From Actinoplanes derwentensis (lineage in GTDB: Bacteria > Actinomycetota > Actinomycetes > Mycobacteriales > Micromonosporaceae), in contig NZ_LT629758.1 of NCBI RefSeq assembly GCF_900104725.1, positions 4,912,501 to 4,976,500 of the forward strand: DNA of 64,000 bases. The letters run 5' to 3'. The translations under genes were made by a program, and so were the position numbers. The notes beneath the pieces are model-generated. The model searched no databases and was not told the origin of the DNA. It saw only the letters and a list, made by a program, of their open reading frames with translations. How positions within the stretch are numbered: position 1 is the first letter of the stretch; each line of letters begins with the position of its first letter. Below are positions 31,935 through 39,578 of this stretch, piece after piece.

Positions 31935-32404
31935 TTGTTGCCCTCGACGCCCTCGCGACTCGGGCCGTCGTCGTCCTCGTCGTTCTCGTCGTCGTCATCG
32001 TCGTCGTCGTTCTCGTCGTCGTCATCGTCGCTGGAGCTACCGCCGTTGCTCGCGCCGCCGTTGCTCGCGCCGTTGCCACCACCACTGGATCCGTTGACGA
32101 TCGAGGTGACCTCGCCGGTCAGCGCATCCACCGTCGCCGTCCGCACCCGATCTCCCCGGACGAAACTGATCACGTAGACCATCCGCCCGGCCGCCTGCAC
32201 CACCTGCATCCCGGACACCCGGCCCCCGCCGGCCGCCCGCAACGCCGCATCGGTCGCCTGCGCCGACGTGAGCATCGCCGCCGGCGCGCAGTCCGCGGCG
32301 GTCGTCCCGTTCGCCGCTCCGGTGCCGTTGTCCCCGGCCATCGCCACACCGGTCCCGGCAAGAAGCACACCCGCCGTCACCGTCGCCAGAACTGCCTTGC
32401 GCAT
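31931..32404 (-). CDS. Secreted PepSY-like protein with Asp-rich tail
   Basis: 157-residue exported protein. A signal peptide (MRKAVLATVTAGVLLAG, then AMAG) is followed by a PepSY-like unit, residues 45-105 (DAALRAAGGGRVSGMQVV, then TATVDALTGEVTSI), a Gly/Ser/Asn linker, and a tail of about 28 residues that is nearly all Asp, Glu and Asn (residues ~125-150). The tail could bind Ca2+ or other cations. GGAGGT lies 4 nt before ATG 32404. It is the first gene of the six-gene minus operon. Its PepSY unit is the closest relative in this window of the one fused to a propeller at 22929. Confidence 0.8.
   Translation of the reverse strand: MRKAVLATVTAGVLLAGTGVAMAGDNGTGAANGTTAADCAPAAMLTSAQATDAALRAAGGGRVSGMQVVQAAGRMVYVISFVRGDRVRTATVDALTGEVTSIVNGSSGGGNGASNGGASNGGSSSDDDDDENDDDDDDDENDEDDDGPSREGVEGNK
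31967..32030 (-). repeat. Trinucleotide-rich tract encoding the Asp-rich tail
   Basis: A 64-bp run built almost only of GTC, CTC, TTC and ATC triplets (GAC/GAG/GAA/GAT on the coding strand). Because the unit is three bases, slippage would change tail length without breaking the frame, so it is a likely length-polymorphic site. Confidence 0.85.
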
Positions 32405-32538
32405 ACCGACCTCCGAAGTCTGGGTTCTGTGTCGGCAGCTACGCGCGCCGCACCGCCCCAGGCCGGGTCTCTGGCCGAACCCTGGCACAAGGCGCGCCGA
32501 CTCCTGTCCAGCAGCCCTCAATGGACCCCGAACGCCGA

Positions 32539-32568
32539 CGATCCCGGGCATTTGGATGCCCGGGATCG
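32539..32568 (-). terminator. Strong 13-bp hairpin after the ABC exporter operon
   Basis: CGATCCCGGGCAT-TTGG-ATGCCCGGGATCG is a perfect 13-bp stem with a 4-nt loop, 21 bp past the stop of the permease gene. It ends the ABC operon and insulates the PepSY operon promoter, which must lie at 32405-32538. There is no T-run, as is common in actinomycetes. Confidence 0.85.
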
Positions 32569-32589
32569 GAAGGAAGGTGACGCGGTGGG

Positions 32590-33384
32590 TCAGGCAGTGC
32601 GGTTGAAGAGGTGCCGAGACCAGAGGTAGCCGCCGAGTGCGATGGCCGCGCACCAGGCCAGGGCGATCCACGGGGTGGTGCCGAGCGGGGCGCCCAGCAG
32701 CAGGCCCCGGAAGGTTTCGATGATCGGGGTGAACGGCTGGTATTCGGCGAACCAGCGGATTCCGGCGGGCATCGAGTCGGTGGGGACGAAGCCGCTGCCG
32801 AGGAACGGCAGCAGGATCAGGGGCATCGGCGCGTTGCTGGCGGTCTCGACGGTTTTGCTGGCCAGGCCGAGGGCTACGCACAGCCAGACGAAGGCGAACG
32901 TCATGGCGGTCAGGAAACCGGCGAACCCGAGCCATTCCAGCGGGCCGGCGGTGGGGCGGAAGCCGACCAACAGGGCCGCGCCGATGACGACAGTGACCGC
33001 GAGCGCCGCCTGGATCAGACTGCCGAGGACGTGGCCGGTCAGCACCGACACCCGGGCTATGTGCATGGTGCGGAACCGGGCGATGACACCTTCGGTCATG
33101 TCCATGGCGACCGAGATGGCGGTGCCCTGCACGGTGGCCATCACGGTCATCAGGATGATCGCCGGGGTGACGTAGTCGGCGTAGGCGTCCCGGCCGCCGC
33201 CGATCCCGGCGCCCAGGGTGCCGCCGAGCACGTAGACGAAGAGCAGCAGGAAGACGACGGGCATCGCGATCAGCGTGATCGTCATCGACGGGTAGCGGAT
33301 CATCCGTTTGAGGTTGCGGCGCAGCATGGTCACCGAGTCGCGCAGCGGATGCAGCCGGGGTACGGCCGGGGCGAAGGTGGTCAT
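32590..33384 (-). CDS. ABC-2 type permease (DrrB-like)
   Basis: 264-residue membrane subunit of an ABC exporter with six predicted helices (TITLIAMPVVFLLLFVYVLG; VTPAIILMTVMATVQGTAI; LIQAALAVTVVIGAALLVG; FAGFLTAMTFAFVWLCVALG; PMPLILLPFLGSGFVPTDSM; IALAWCAAIALGGYLW). The E-loop-like MTEGVIARFRTM and the YQPFTPIIETFRGLL segment are typical of DrrB/NodJ-type permeases for drugs or lipids. Its ATG overlaps the ATPase stop by 4 bp (ATGA), so the two are made together. A hairpin terminator follows. Confidence 0.92.
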   Translation of the reverse strand: MTTFAPAVPRLHPLRDSVTMLRRNLKRMIRYPSMTITLIAMPVVFLLLFVYVLGGTLGAGIGGGRDAYADYVTPAIILMTVMATVQGTAISVAMDMTEGVIARFRTMHIARVSVLTGHVLGSLIQAALAVTVVIGAALLVGFRPTAGPLEWLGFAGFLTAMTFAFVWLCVALGLASKTVETASNAPMPLILLPFLGSGFVPTDSMPAGIRWFAEYQPFTPIIETFRGLLLGAPLGTTPWIALAWCAAIALGGYLWSRHLFNRTA

Positions 33385-34328
33385 CGGGCGGTCTCCTGTC
33401 CGGTGAACGAGCGGCCGCCGGTGAGGGCGAGGAACACGTCGTCGAGGTCGGGGGTGTGCACGGACAGTTCCTCGACCTCGACGGATCGGGCGTCGAGACG
33501 GCCGATCAGGGTCTTGAGCGCGGTCAGGCTCCCGTCGCTGGGCACCCGCAGGGCGAGGGTGTCGTTCTCCCGGGCGGCGTCGCCGAGCACGGCCAGGGCC
33601 GCGCCGAGCTGCTGTTCGCCGGTGAAGCCGAGGCGGATGTGGCCGCCGGGGATGCGGCGTTTGAGTTCGGCGGCGGTGCCTTCGGCGACGATCCGGCCGC
33701 TGTCCAGCACGGCGATCCGGTCGGCGAGTTCGTCGGCCTCCTCCAGGTACTGGGTGGTGAGGAAGACGGTGACGCCGGTGGCGACCAGGTCGCGGACGAT
33801 CTGCCACATGTCGCGGCGGCTGCGGGGGTCGAGCCCGGTGGTCGGCTCGTCCAGGAAGATCACTCGTGGGCTGCCGACCAGGGTCATCGCCAGGTCGAGC
33901 CGGCGCGTCATACCGCCGGAGTAGGTGGACACCGGCTTGCCCGCCGCCTCGGTCAGGTCGAATTGTTCCAGCAGCCGAGCGACACGCCGCCGCCCGTCGG
34001 CACGGGTGAGCTGGTTGAGGTCGGCCATCAGGCGCATGTTCTCGGCGCCGGTGAGCAGTTTGTCGACGGCGGAGAACTGGCCGGTGACCCCGATCGCGGC
34101 CCGGACCGCACCGGCTTCCCGGGCGACGTCGTGCCCGGCGACCCGGATGTCACCGGCGTCGGCGCCGATCAGCGTGGACAGGATCTTGACGACGGTGGTC
34201 TTGCCGGCGCCGTTGGCACCGAGCAGGGAGAACACGGTTCCCGGCGGTACGTGCAGGTCGATGCCGTCGAGGACGGTGTGTGCACCGAAGGATTTACGCA
34301 GGCCGGTCACCGAGATCGCGGGAGTCAT
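33381..34328 (-). CDS. ABC exporter ATPase (DrrA-like)
   Basis: 315-residue nucleotide-binding subunit. Walker A is GANGAGKTT near residue 40, the Q-loop is VTGQFSAVDKLLTG, the signature is YSGGMTRRLDL, Walker B is VIFLDEPTTGLD, and the switch region is LTTQYLEEAD. The Gln-loop form and the extra C-terminal ~90 residues match DrrA-type drug exporters. It powers the permease at 32590. It starts at ATG 34328, 25 bp after the DUF4097 gene, which with the RHH gene at 35241 appears to be part of the same operon. The exported compound is unknown. Confidence 0.93.
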   Translation of the reverse strand: MTPAISVTGLRKSFGAHTVLDGIDLHVPPGTVFSLLGANGAGKTTVVKILSTLIGADAGDIRVAGHDVAREAGAVRAAIGVTGQFSAVDKLLTGAENMRLMADLNQLTRADGRRRVARLLEQFDLTEAAGKPVSTYSGGMTRRLDLAMTLVGSPRVIFLDEPTTGLDPRSRRDMWQIVRDLVATGVTVFLTTQYLEEADELADRIAVLDSGRIVAEGTAAELKRRIPGGHIRLGFTGEQQLGAALAVLGDAARENDTLALRVPSDGSLTALKTLIGRLDARSVEVEELSVHTPDLDDVFLALTGGRSFTGQETAR

Positions 34329-34353
34329 GGGACGCCTTCCTGAGCCGAGGGTG

Positions 34354-35199
34354 TCAGCGGGAACGGTGGATGAGGATGTCGCCGAAGGAGGTGCGGCCCC
34401 GGACCTCGACGGTCTCGTCGGCCTCGTCGGGGCTCAGCGCGTTGGTGAGCTCGTTGCGGACCTTGCCGAAGCTGGTGTCGACCTCGAGCCAGGCCGCGGT
34501 GCCCTCGGCGATGCCGACCTCCAGGTCGCCCATCGAGGTGCCGAGCAGCACCGAACCGCGGGCCACCTCGCCGAGGCGGACGTTGCCGTTGGAGGTCTTC
34601 GCGTCGACTCCGGCACCGGCCCGGTCGATGCGGATGTCGCCGTTGGCCGAGCGGACCCGTACGTCGCCGGTGATGGTGTCGATCTGGATTTCGCCGTTGG
34701 AGCTCTTGAGTACAGCCGTCCCGGTGATCTCACCGACCTGGATCCGGCCGGAACCGCTGGAGAGGTCCGCGGTTCCGATGACGCTGCCGGCGGTGAGGTT
34801 GCCGGCGGAGGTGCTGAGGGTCAGCGAGCCGGTGTCTTCGACCCGGATGTGCCCGGCGGACGTCTTGATCCGGCAGCCGCCGAGCCGGCCGGCGCCGATG
34901 ACCTCTCCCGCCTGCACTTCGGCGTTGATGTGGGAGCCGCTGGGCAGTTCCACGGTCACCTCGACCGAGCGGGACTTGCGGGAGAAGTCGAAGGTGCGTT
35001 TCGGGCCGATGATCCGCAGTGCGCCGTCGGTGTAGTCGACGCGGATCTGGTTCACGGCCTCCACGTCGGATTCGTTGGCGGCGTTGCTCGGTTTGACCTC
35101 GACGACGGTGTCGGTGCGGTCGGTCGCGGTGATCCACACGTCACCGGCCGGCAGTTCGATGGTGACGTTGATCGATGCGGGCGTGGCGAAAACAGGCAT
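34354..35199 (-). CDS. DUF4097 beta-helix-like protein
   Basis: 281-residue protein of repeated short beta strands (VTVELPSGSHINAEV; GCRIKTSAGHIRVEDTGSLT; STSAGNLTAGSVIGTADL; LKSSNGEIQIDTITGDVRVR; SANGDIRID; TSFGDILI). The regular S-x-x-G-x-I rhythm is the DUF4097 pattern, probably a right-handed solenoid. No signal peptide is visible, so it appears cytosolic. DUF4097 genes often stand between a small DNA-binding protein and an ABC-2 exporter, as here. Role unknown, perhaps sensing of envelope stress. Confidence 0.85.
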   Translation of the reverse strand: MPVFATPASINVTIELPAGDVWITATDRTDTVVEVKPSNAANESDVEAVNQIRVDYTDGALRIIGPKRTFDFSRKSRSVEVTVELPSGSHINAEVQAGEVIGAGRLGGCRIKTSAGHIRVEDTGSLTLSTSAGNLTAGSVIGTADLSSGSGRIQVGEITGTAVLKSSNGEIQIDTITGDVRVRSANGDIRIDRAGAGVDAKTSNGNVRLGEVARGSVLLGTSMGDLEVGIAEGTAAWLEVDTSFGKVRNELTNALSPDEADETVEVRGRTSFGDILIHRSR

Positions 35200-35240
35200 G
35201 GTGGTCCCCTCGTGACGGGTCGGTCGGGAGTTTTAGCTGG

Positions 35241-35747
35241 TCAGCGAACCCAGCCGGTGAACGACTTGGTGCCGCCGCCGCCGGACGGTTCGGGACGCGG
35301 GTTGCGGGCCGGCTGCGGCAAGGCGCCGGCGGCGGCCCGGACGAGCCAGGCGTTGACCGAGCGGCCCTCCTTGGCGGCGGCCTCCTCGACGGCGGCCTTG
35401 AGCTGCTCGGGCAGGCGCACGTTGATCCGGGCGGACGGCCCGTCCTCGCCGATCAGCGGGTCGCTCTCCGGAGCCGGGGCGGGTGCGGCCGGTGCCGCCG
35501 GAGCGGGTGCCGGGGTGACGACGAACTCCGGGTCGCGGCCGCGGAGACGAATCTCGACGGAGCCCGGAGCCAGATCGCGGGTGATCTCGTCGGCAGCCGC
35601 CGACAGCGTCTCCAGCAGTGTCATCCGGATCGCCGACTCCAGCGACCCGGTCAGGCGCTCGACCAGCGCACGCGCTTCGTCGCCACCGGACTCGGCGAGG
35701 GTGGCGAACTCCCGCCCGAGGTTGCTCACGTACGTGGTCAAGTCCAT
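35241..35747 (-). CDS. Ribbon-helix-helix regulator of the ABC operon
   Basis: 168-residue protein. The N-terminal ~75 residues are helical (LTTYVSNLGREFATLAESGG, ALVERLTGSLESAIRMTLLE). A Pro/Ala linker follows, and then a ribbon-helix-helix near residues 108-145 (SARINVRLPEQLKAAVEEAA, AKEGRSVNAWLVRAAAGAL), as in HicB/Arc-type regulators. ATG 35747 lies next to a set of TGGCAC boxes, so it very likely represses its own operon, which includes the DUF4097 and ABC exporter genes. RHH proteins bind such short repeats as dimers in tandem. Confidence 0.82.
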   Translation of the reverse strand: MDLTTYVSNLGREFATLAESGGDEARALVERLTGSLESAIRMTLLETLSAAADEITRDLAPGSVEIRLRGRDPEFVVTPAPAPAAPAAPAPAPESDPLIGEDGPSARINVRLPEQLKAAVEEAAAKEGRSVNAWLVRAAAGALPQPARNPRPEPSGGGGTKSFTGWVR

Positions 35748-35757
35748 GACGCCATAG

Positions 35758-35818
35758 TGGCACACCCGTGGCACCACCACAAGACTTCTTGGCTCAGCGT
35801 GGTGCCAACTTGGCACCA
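35758..35818. promoter_or_regulatory. TGGCAC box array (RHH operator)
   Basis: TGGCAC occurs at 35758-35763 and 35769-35774, 11 bp apart (one helical turn). TGGTGCCAA-C-TTGGCACCA at 35800-35818 is a perfect dyad with 9-bp arms made of the same box in both orientations, and a TGGCAT variant follows at 35822. The array is directly upstream of the RHH gene. Phased short boxes are what RHH dimers of dimers bind. Confidence 0.75.
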
Positions 35819-35826
35819 TGCTGGCA

Positions 35827-36293
35827 TCAGTGGCCCAGCGCGACCTTCAGCAGAGCGACCACCGCGAGTAGTCGTTGACCAGGGTGCGCTCGGCGTCGAG
35901 CAGGTCGAGGAGGTCCAGCAGCTCGGCGGCCCGGCCGGCCGCGGTGGCCCGGTCCAGGCCGCGCAACCGGGCCAGGTGGACCAGCAGCTCACGGCCGGTC
36001 AGCCGGTCCGGCAGCGCGAGACCGTCGGGCAGCACGCCGATCCGGGAGCGGGCCTCGACCGGGTCGGCCCAGACGTCGGCGCCGAAGACGCGGGCCTGAC
36101 CGGCGTCGGGGCGCAGCAGGCCGACGGCCATCGACAGGGCGGTGGTCTTGCCGGCGCCGTTCGGGCCGACCAGACCGTAGAAGGAACCGGCCGGCACGGT
36201 GAGGGTCACGTCGTGCACGGCGGTTTTCGGGCCGAATCGTTTGACGAGTCCCGCCAGTTCCAGTGCGGTTGCCCGCCGGTCCGATGTGGGCAA
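35827..36293 (-). pseudogene. Truncated ABC ATPase fused by deletion to a foreign 3' end
   Basis: The minus-strand frame from TTG 36293 (GGAG 7 nt upstream) encodes an ABC ATPase up to just before the signature motif: ALELAGLVKRFGPKTAVHDV, Walker A GPNGAGKTT, SRIGVLPDGLALPDRLTG, then ERTLVNDYS. After Ser the frame runs SRWSLC and stops at 35847. A shifted frame continues AVVALLKVALGH and stops at 35827, which looks like the C-terminus of a permease. The signature, Walker B and switch regions are missing. An internal deletion that joined an ATPase gene to the end of its downstream permease gene explains this. Confidence 0.7.
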
Positions 36294-36383
36294 GGTCGGC
36301 TCCGTCCCGGGAGGAGGTTGGGGACCGAGCGTAAGTGCTGGCCCCGCCCTGTGGTCCACCCCTAAACATCGGTGGGGTGTGAT

Positions 36384-36404
36384 CGCCTGAACAGGCGCTA
36401 ACCT
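36384..36404 (+). promoter_or_regulatory. Promoter -10 and spacer dyad of the GNAT gene
   Basis: TAACCT (36399-36404) is a good -10 hexamer, 7 nt before the GTG start at 36411, and no ribosome site precedes that start, so the mRNA is probably leaderless. A perfect dyad CGCCTG-AA-CAGGCG (36384-36397) fills the spacer and could be an operator. Confidence 0.45.
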
Positions 36405-36410
36405 TGCTCC

Positions 36411-36935
36411 GTGCCACGATCATCGTTGACCGCCGTTGTCCGCCCGGCCGCCGCGGCTGATGTGAGCAGGATCGCCACGATCTGTTCCACGGCCTATCGC
36501 GACGCCTACCGGGATCTGCTGCCGCCGGGTTACATCGAGCGCAGTGTCACCGAGTTCTACAACGAGCCGCGGGTCGCCGCGGAGATCACGGCGGCGCCGC
36601 CGGAGTGGTTCGGCTATCAGGTCGCCGAGCGGGACGGCCGGGTTCTCGGCGCGGCCGGCGGCGGGATGACCGGCCGGATCACCGGCGAGCTGTCGCTGGT
36701 CTACCTGGAGGCGGCCGAGCGGGGCCGTGGCCTGGGCACTCTGTTGCTGGACCGGGTGACCGAGCAGATCCGGGACGCCGGCGGGACCGAGGTGTGGGTG
36801 TCGGTCTTCCTCGGCGACCAGAACGGGATCGGTTTCTACCGGGCCCGCGGGTTCGAGCCGGTGGAGACGGTCCGGGCCGCCCTGTCCCGGGTCGACGACC
36901 ACATCCGCAGCCTCCGGATGCGCTGCACGCTGTAA
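36411..36935 (+). CDS. GNAT family N-acetyltransferase
   Basis: 174-residue acetyl-CoA-dependent acetyltransferase. The fold is visible in order: VVRPAAAADVSRIATICSTA (start of the fold), GYQVAERDGRVLGAAGGG (central strands), LSLVYLEAAERGRGLGTLLL (the acetyl-CoA loop, RGRGLGT), and VSVFLGDQNGIGFYRARGFE (C-terminal strand pair). The acceptor is unknown; it could acetylate a small molecule or a protein. It begins at GTG 36411 and is probably leaderless. It converges on the beta-helix lipoprotein gene with only 3 bp between the stops. Confidence 0.9.
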   Translation: MPRSSLTAVVRPAAAADVSRIATICSTAYRDAYRDLLPPGYIERSVTEFYNEPRVAAEITAAPPEWFGYQVAERDGRVLGAAGGGMTGRITGELSLVYLEAAERGRGLGTLLLDRVTEQIRDAGGTEVWVSVFLGDQNGIGFYRARGFEPVETVRAALSRVDDHIRSLRMRCTL

Positions 36936-36938
36936 GCC

Positions 36939-38123
36939 TCAGCTGAGCTTGGATCCGCTGATCGTGGGGTCACCGGACCCGAGGTAGAAGATGCCGGGCA
37001 GGCCGTCGGACTCGAAGCCCGCGCTGACGTTGCGGCGCAGGGTGGAACCACGGATGGTCAGGCGTCCGGTGCGGTCGTTGCTGACGAAGAACACCGCACC
37101 ACCACCCTCGGCCGCCCGGTTCCCCTCGATCAGGGTGCCGTTCAGCGTCAGCCGGTAGGTGTCGCCGTCCTGGTAGATCGCGCCGCCGCTGCCCCCGCCC
37201 GGAGTGCCGTCGCGGGCCGGGTTGGCGCCGGTGCCGACGGCCCGGTTGCCGGAGAAGTGGCTGTTCAGCACGGTCCAGGAGACGCCGATGCTGCTGAGCG
37301 CGCCTCCGTTGGAGCAGACCCCACCGGTGAAGGTGCTGCCCACCACGTAGACGGGCTGGTTCGCGCCCTGGAGCCGGACCCGGATCGCGCCGCCGCCGAT
37401 GTCGGGGCCGGTCCGGTGGCACTTGTTCCCGGTGAACCGTGAGTTGATGACTTTGAGGCCGCCGCCTCGGACGAAGATCGCCCCGCCGCCACCGTCCTCG
37501 TCGGTCGGGTCGGTGGCGTTGCCGCGGCTGAACGCCAGGTTCTGCACGGTCAGCCGGGGTGTGGCCTTGTCGTGGCAGTCGCCGCTCGCGGGGCTGACAC
37601 CCAGGGTGGTGTCGCAGGCGTCCAGGTGGAGGATGCGGCGCTTGCCGCCGCCACTGAGAGTGACCCGATTACCGCCGTCCAGGACCACTCGGGAGACCTG
37701 GTTACGCACCTTCGCGGTGGCGGTCATGGCGATCGTGACCGGTTCCGGGCCGCAGTCGAAGGTGATCACCCCACCGGCCGATACCGCCTTGACCACTGCC
37801 GCCGAGGTGCAGCTCGCGGCAGTGCCGTTGCCGATCGTACGATCCGGGTCGCTCGTGCCGACCGGCCTGGCCGCTGCCGGAACAACCGCCCGGCCCGACG
37901 CATTGCCGGGTTTCGGCAGGCTCTTGACCGTCGCCTTCTTCACAGACGGTGACGGCAAGGCCGACGCCGAAACAGACGGCGAAGAAGGCGGGGAAGAAGG
38001 CGGTGGAAGAGACGGGAAGGCAGGCGGAGAAGCGGACGGGGAAACAGGCGGAGCGGCTGGCGACTGGCAGGCGGCGAGGGTGGCGACGATGAGCACGGCC
38101 GGAGCGATCCGTCGAATTCGCAC
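36939..38123 (-). CDS. Lipoprotein with right-handed beta-helix
   Basis: 394-residue exported lipoprotein. The signal peptide ends in lipobox LAAC (Cys near residue 19), followed by a long Pro/Ser linker to about residue 75. The rest is a parallel beta-helix with pectate-lyase-like repeats: VVLDGGNRVTLSGGG, LTVQNLAFSRGNATD, GGGLKVINSRFTGNKCH, VYVVGSTFTGGVCSNGGAL, LTIRGSTLRRNVS. Four Cys may form disulfides. Such proteins bind or cleave surface polysaccharides; no catalytic triad can be assigned. Starts at GTG 38123. A second secreted beta-helix protein is encoded at 51409. Confidence 0.82.
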   Translation of the reverse strand: MRIRRIAPAVLIVATLAACQSPAAPPVSPSASPPAFPSLPPPSSPPSSPSVSASALPSPSVKKATVKSLPKPGNASGRAVVPAAARPVGTSDPDRTIGNGTAASCTSAAVVKAVSAGGVITFDCGPEPVTIAMTATAKVRNQVSRVVLDGGNRVTLSGGGKRRILHLDACDTTLGVSPASGDCHDKATPRLTVQNLAFSRGNATDPTDEDGGGGAIFVRGGGLKVINSRFTGNKCHRTGPDIGGGAIRVRLQGANQPVYVVGSTFTGGVCSNGGALSSIGVSWTVLNSHFSGNRAVGTGANPARDGTPGGGSGGAIYQDGDTYRLTLNGTLIEGNRAAEGGGAVFFVSNDRTGRLTIRGSTLRRNVSAGFESDGLPGIFYLGSGDPTISGSKLS

Positions 38124-38174
38124 CGGCCGATGTTACGGCCGGGAGGCGGTTCGCACCGCCCCTCCGGCCGGATC

Positions 38175-39578
38175 TCAGCCGGCGAGCGCGGTCCGGTAGG
38201 CCGCCGCACCGATCAGTTCGAGCGACACCTGCAGGCGTTCCAGGCTGATGTTCTTGGCGATGGTGTCCTCGGGGCTGTGGTAGGGCGGTTCCAGCAGGGC
38301 CGGGGACGCCTCACCGCGCCAGGAGAAGTTCGCCGACGCGATCCCCACCTCCTGGAAGGACTGGTGGTCGCTGGAGCCGCGCAGGGTGACCGGCGAGATC
38401 CGGGGCGCGTAGCCGAGCCGGTCGGCGGCGGCCGCGACCTCGTCGGTGGCCCGGTTGGCCAGGCCGGTGTGGGAGAGCAACCAGTACCGGACGGCCGGGT
38501 CCCAGCTGGTGGCGACCATGTCGTTCTGGTAGACGGCGAGGATCCGGTCGCGTTCGGCTTGCGGCAGCTGGGCCACGTAGTAGCGGGAGCCGATCAGGCC
38601 CTGCTCCTCCGATCCCCAGAGGGCGAACCGCAGGGTCGCCGCGGTCGGCAGCCGGCGCAGCACGCGGGCGATCTCCAGGGTGAGCACGGTGCCGGAGCCG
38701 TCGTCGTTGGCACCGGGCGCCCCGATGACCGTGTCGTAGTGGGCGCTCACCATCACCACCGGGCCGCCGGTCTCCCGGCGGCGGCGCTCAGCGAGGACGT
38801 TGTGCGAGGTCAGGCCCCGGTGCGCGGCCGTCGAGACGGTCAGTTTGAGGGGTCCGGTGGCGAGCAGGGCGCGCAGCCGGTGCTTCTGCGCCTGGGCGAC
38901 GCCGACCACCGGAACGGCCACCGGGGTCGTCGCGAAGCCGGGCAGTTGCGGACTGAACGCCGAGGCCCGGCGGGGCTCGACCAGGTCGGCCGGCAGGAAG
39001 ACCACCGCTGCCGCGCCGCGGGCGACCGCGGTGGCGACCAGGGTCTCCCGGGTGGCGACGGCGTAGTCGATCAGCAGGATCTTGCCGGTCACGTCCTCCG
39101 GGTAGTCGGCGGTACCACCGGCGCCGGCGTCCAGCACGTCGCCGCGGACCCGGGTGTCCAGGGCGGCGTGCGGAGAGGCCCCGACCTGCCAGTTCAGGTC
39201 GTCGGGCAGGCCACGGGGCGCGTCGAGCTGGGCGAGGAACTTGTCGGCCACCGGGAACGGCTGGAGGGTCACGTCGTACCCGAGCCGGTCGAGGACCCCG
39301 GAGACGTAGTCGGCGGCTCTCTTCTCCGAGCGGGTGCCGCCGATGCGGGGGCCGATGCCCTGGGAGAGCACCTTCAGGTCCTTGACGGCGCGTTCGGCCG
39401 ACACGTTGTCGACGACGTGCAGATCACTCGCGGTCAGGGTGGGTGGGCGTACCGCGCCGGGACGCTGGTCCCCGGCGGCCCAGGCGGGTGCGGGCAGCGC
39501 GACGGTGGCCGCACCCCCGAGCGCAATCGTGATCATCCGGCGGCGCGACACTGCAGACTTCTCGGCATCGGTGTCCAA
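38175..39578 (-). CDS. Tat-exported M28 family metallo-aminopeptidase
   Basis: 467-residue secreted zinc peptidase. The Tat signal SRRRMITIALGGAATVALP is near residues 11-30. A PA-like inserted domain (KILLIDYAVATRETLVATA, AAAVVFLPADLV) lies near 150-280. The M28 catalytic core has two-zinc ligands visible: His in SAHYDTV, Asp in GANDDGSG, Glu-Glu in GSEEQGLIG, Asp in YQNDMVA and His in SSDHQSF. It removes N-terminal residues from peptides outside the cell. The start is TTG 39578 with GAGGGGGAA 5 nt upstream; this also places the twin-Arg motif near the N-terminus, as expected. Divergent from the conservon. Confidence 0.88.
   Translation of the reverse strand: MDTDAEKSAVSRRRMITIALGGAATVALPAPAWAAGDQRPGAVRPPTLTASDLHVVDNVSAERAVKDLKVLSQGIGPRIGGTRSEKRAADYVSGVLDRLGYDVTLQPFPVADKFLAQLDAPRGLPDDLNWQVGASPHAALDTRVRGDVLDAGAGGTADYPEDVTGKILLIDYAVATRETLVATAVARGAAAVVFLPADLVEPRRASAFSPQLPGFATTPVAVPVVGVAQAQKHRLRALLATGPLKLTVSTAAHRGLTSHNVLAERRRRETGGPVVMVSAHYDTVIGAPGANDDGSGTVLTLEIARVLRRLPTAATLRFALWGSEEQGLIGSRYYVAQLPQAERDRILAVYQNDMVATSWDPAVRYWLLSHTGLANRATDEVAAAADRLGYAPRISPVTLRGSSDHQSFQEVGIASANFSWRGEASPALLEPPYHSPEDTIAKNISLERLQVSLELIGAAAYRTALAG

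Noticed and set aside
35758..35828. TGGCAC repeats as a CRISPR-like or mobile-element array
   Set aside because: Boxes are 6 bp with one-turn phasing and sit at an RHH promoter; there are no spacers and no cas genes.
36936..36950. CTCAGCTGAG dyad between the GNAT and beta-helix genes as a terminator
   Set aside because: A 5-bp arm palindrome without a loop is too short to form a convincing terminator.
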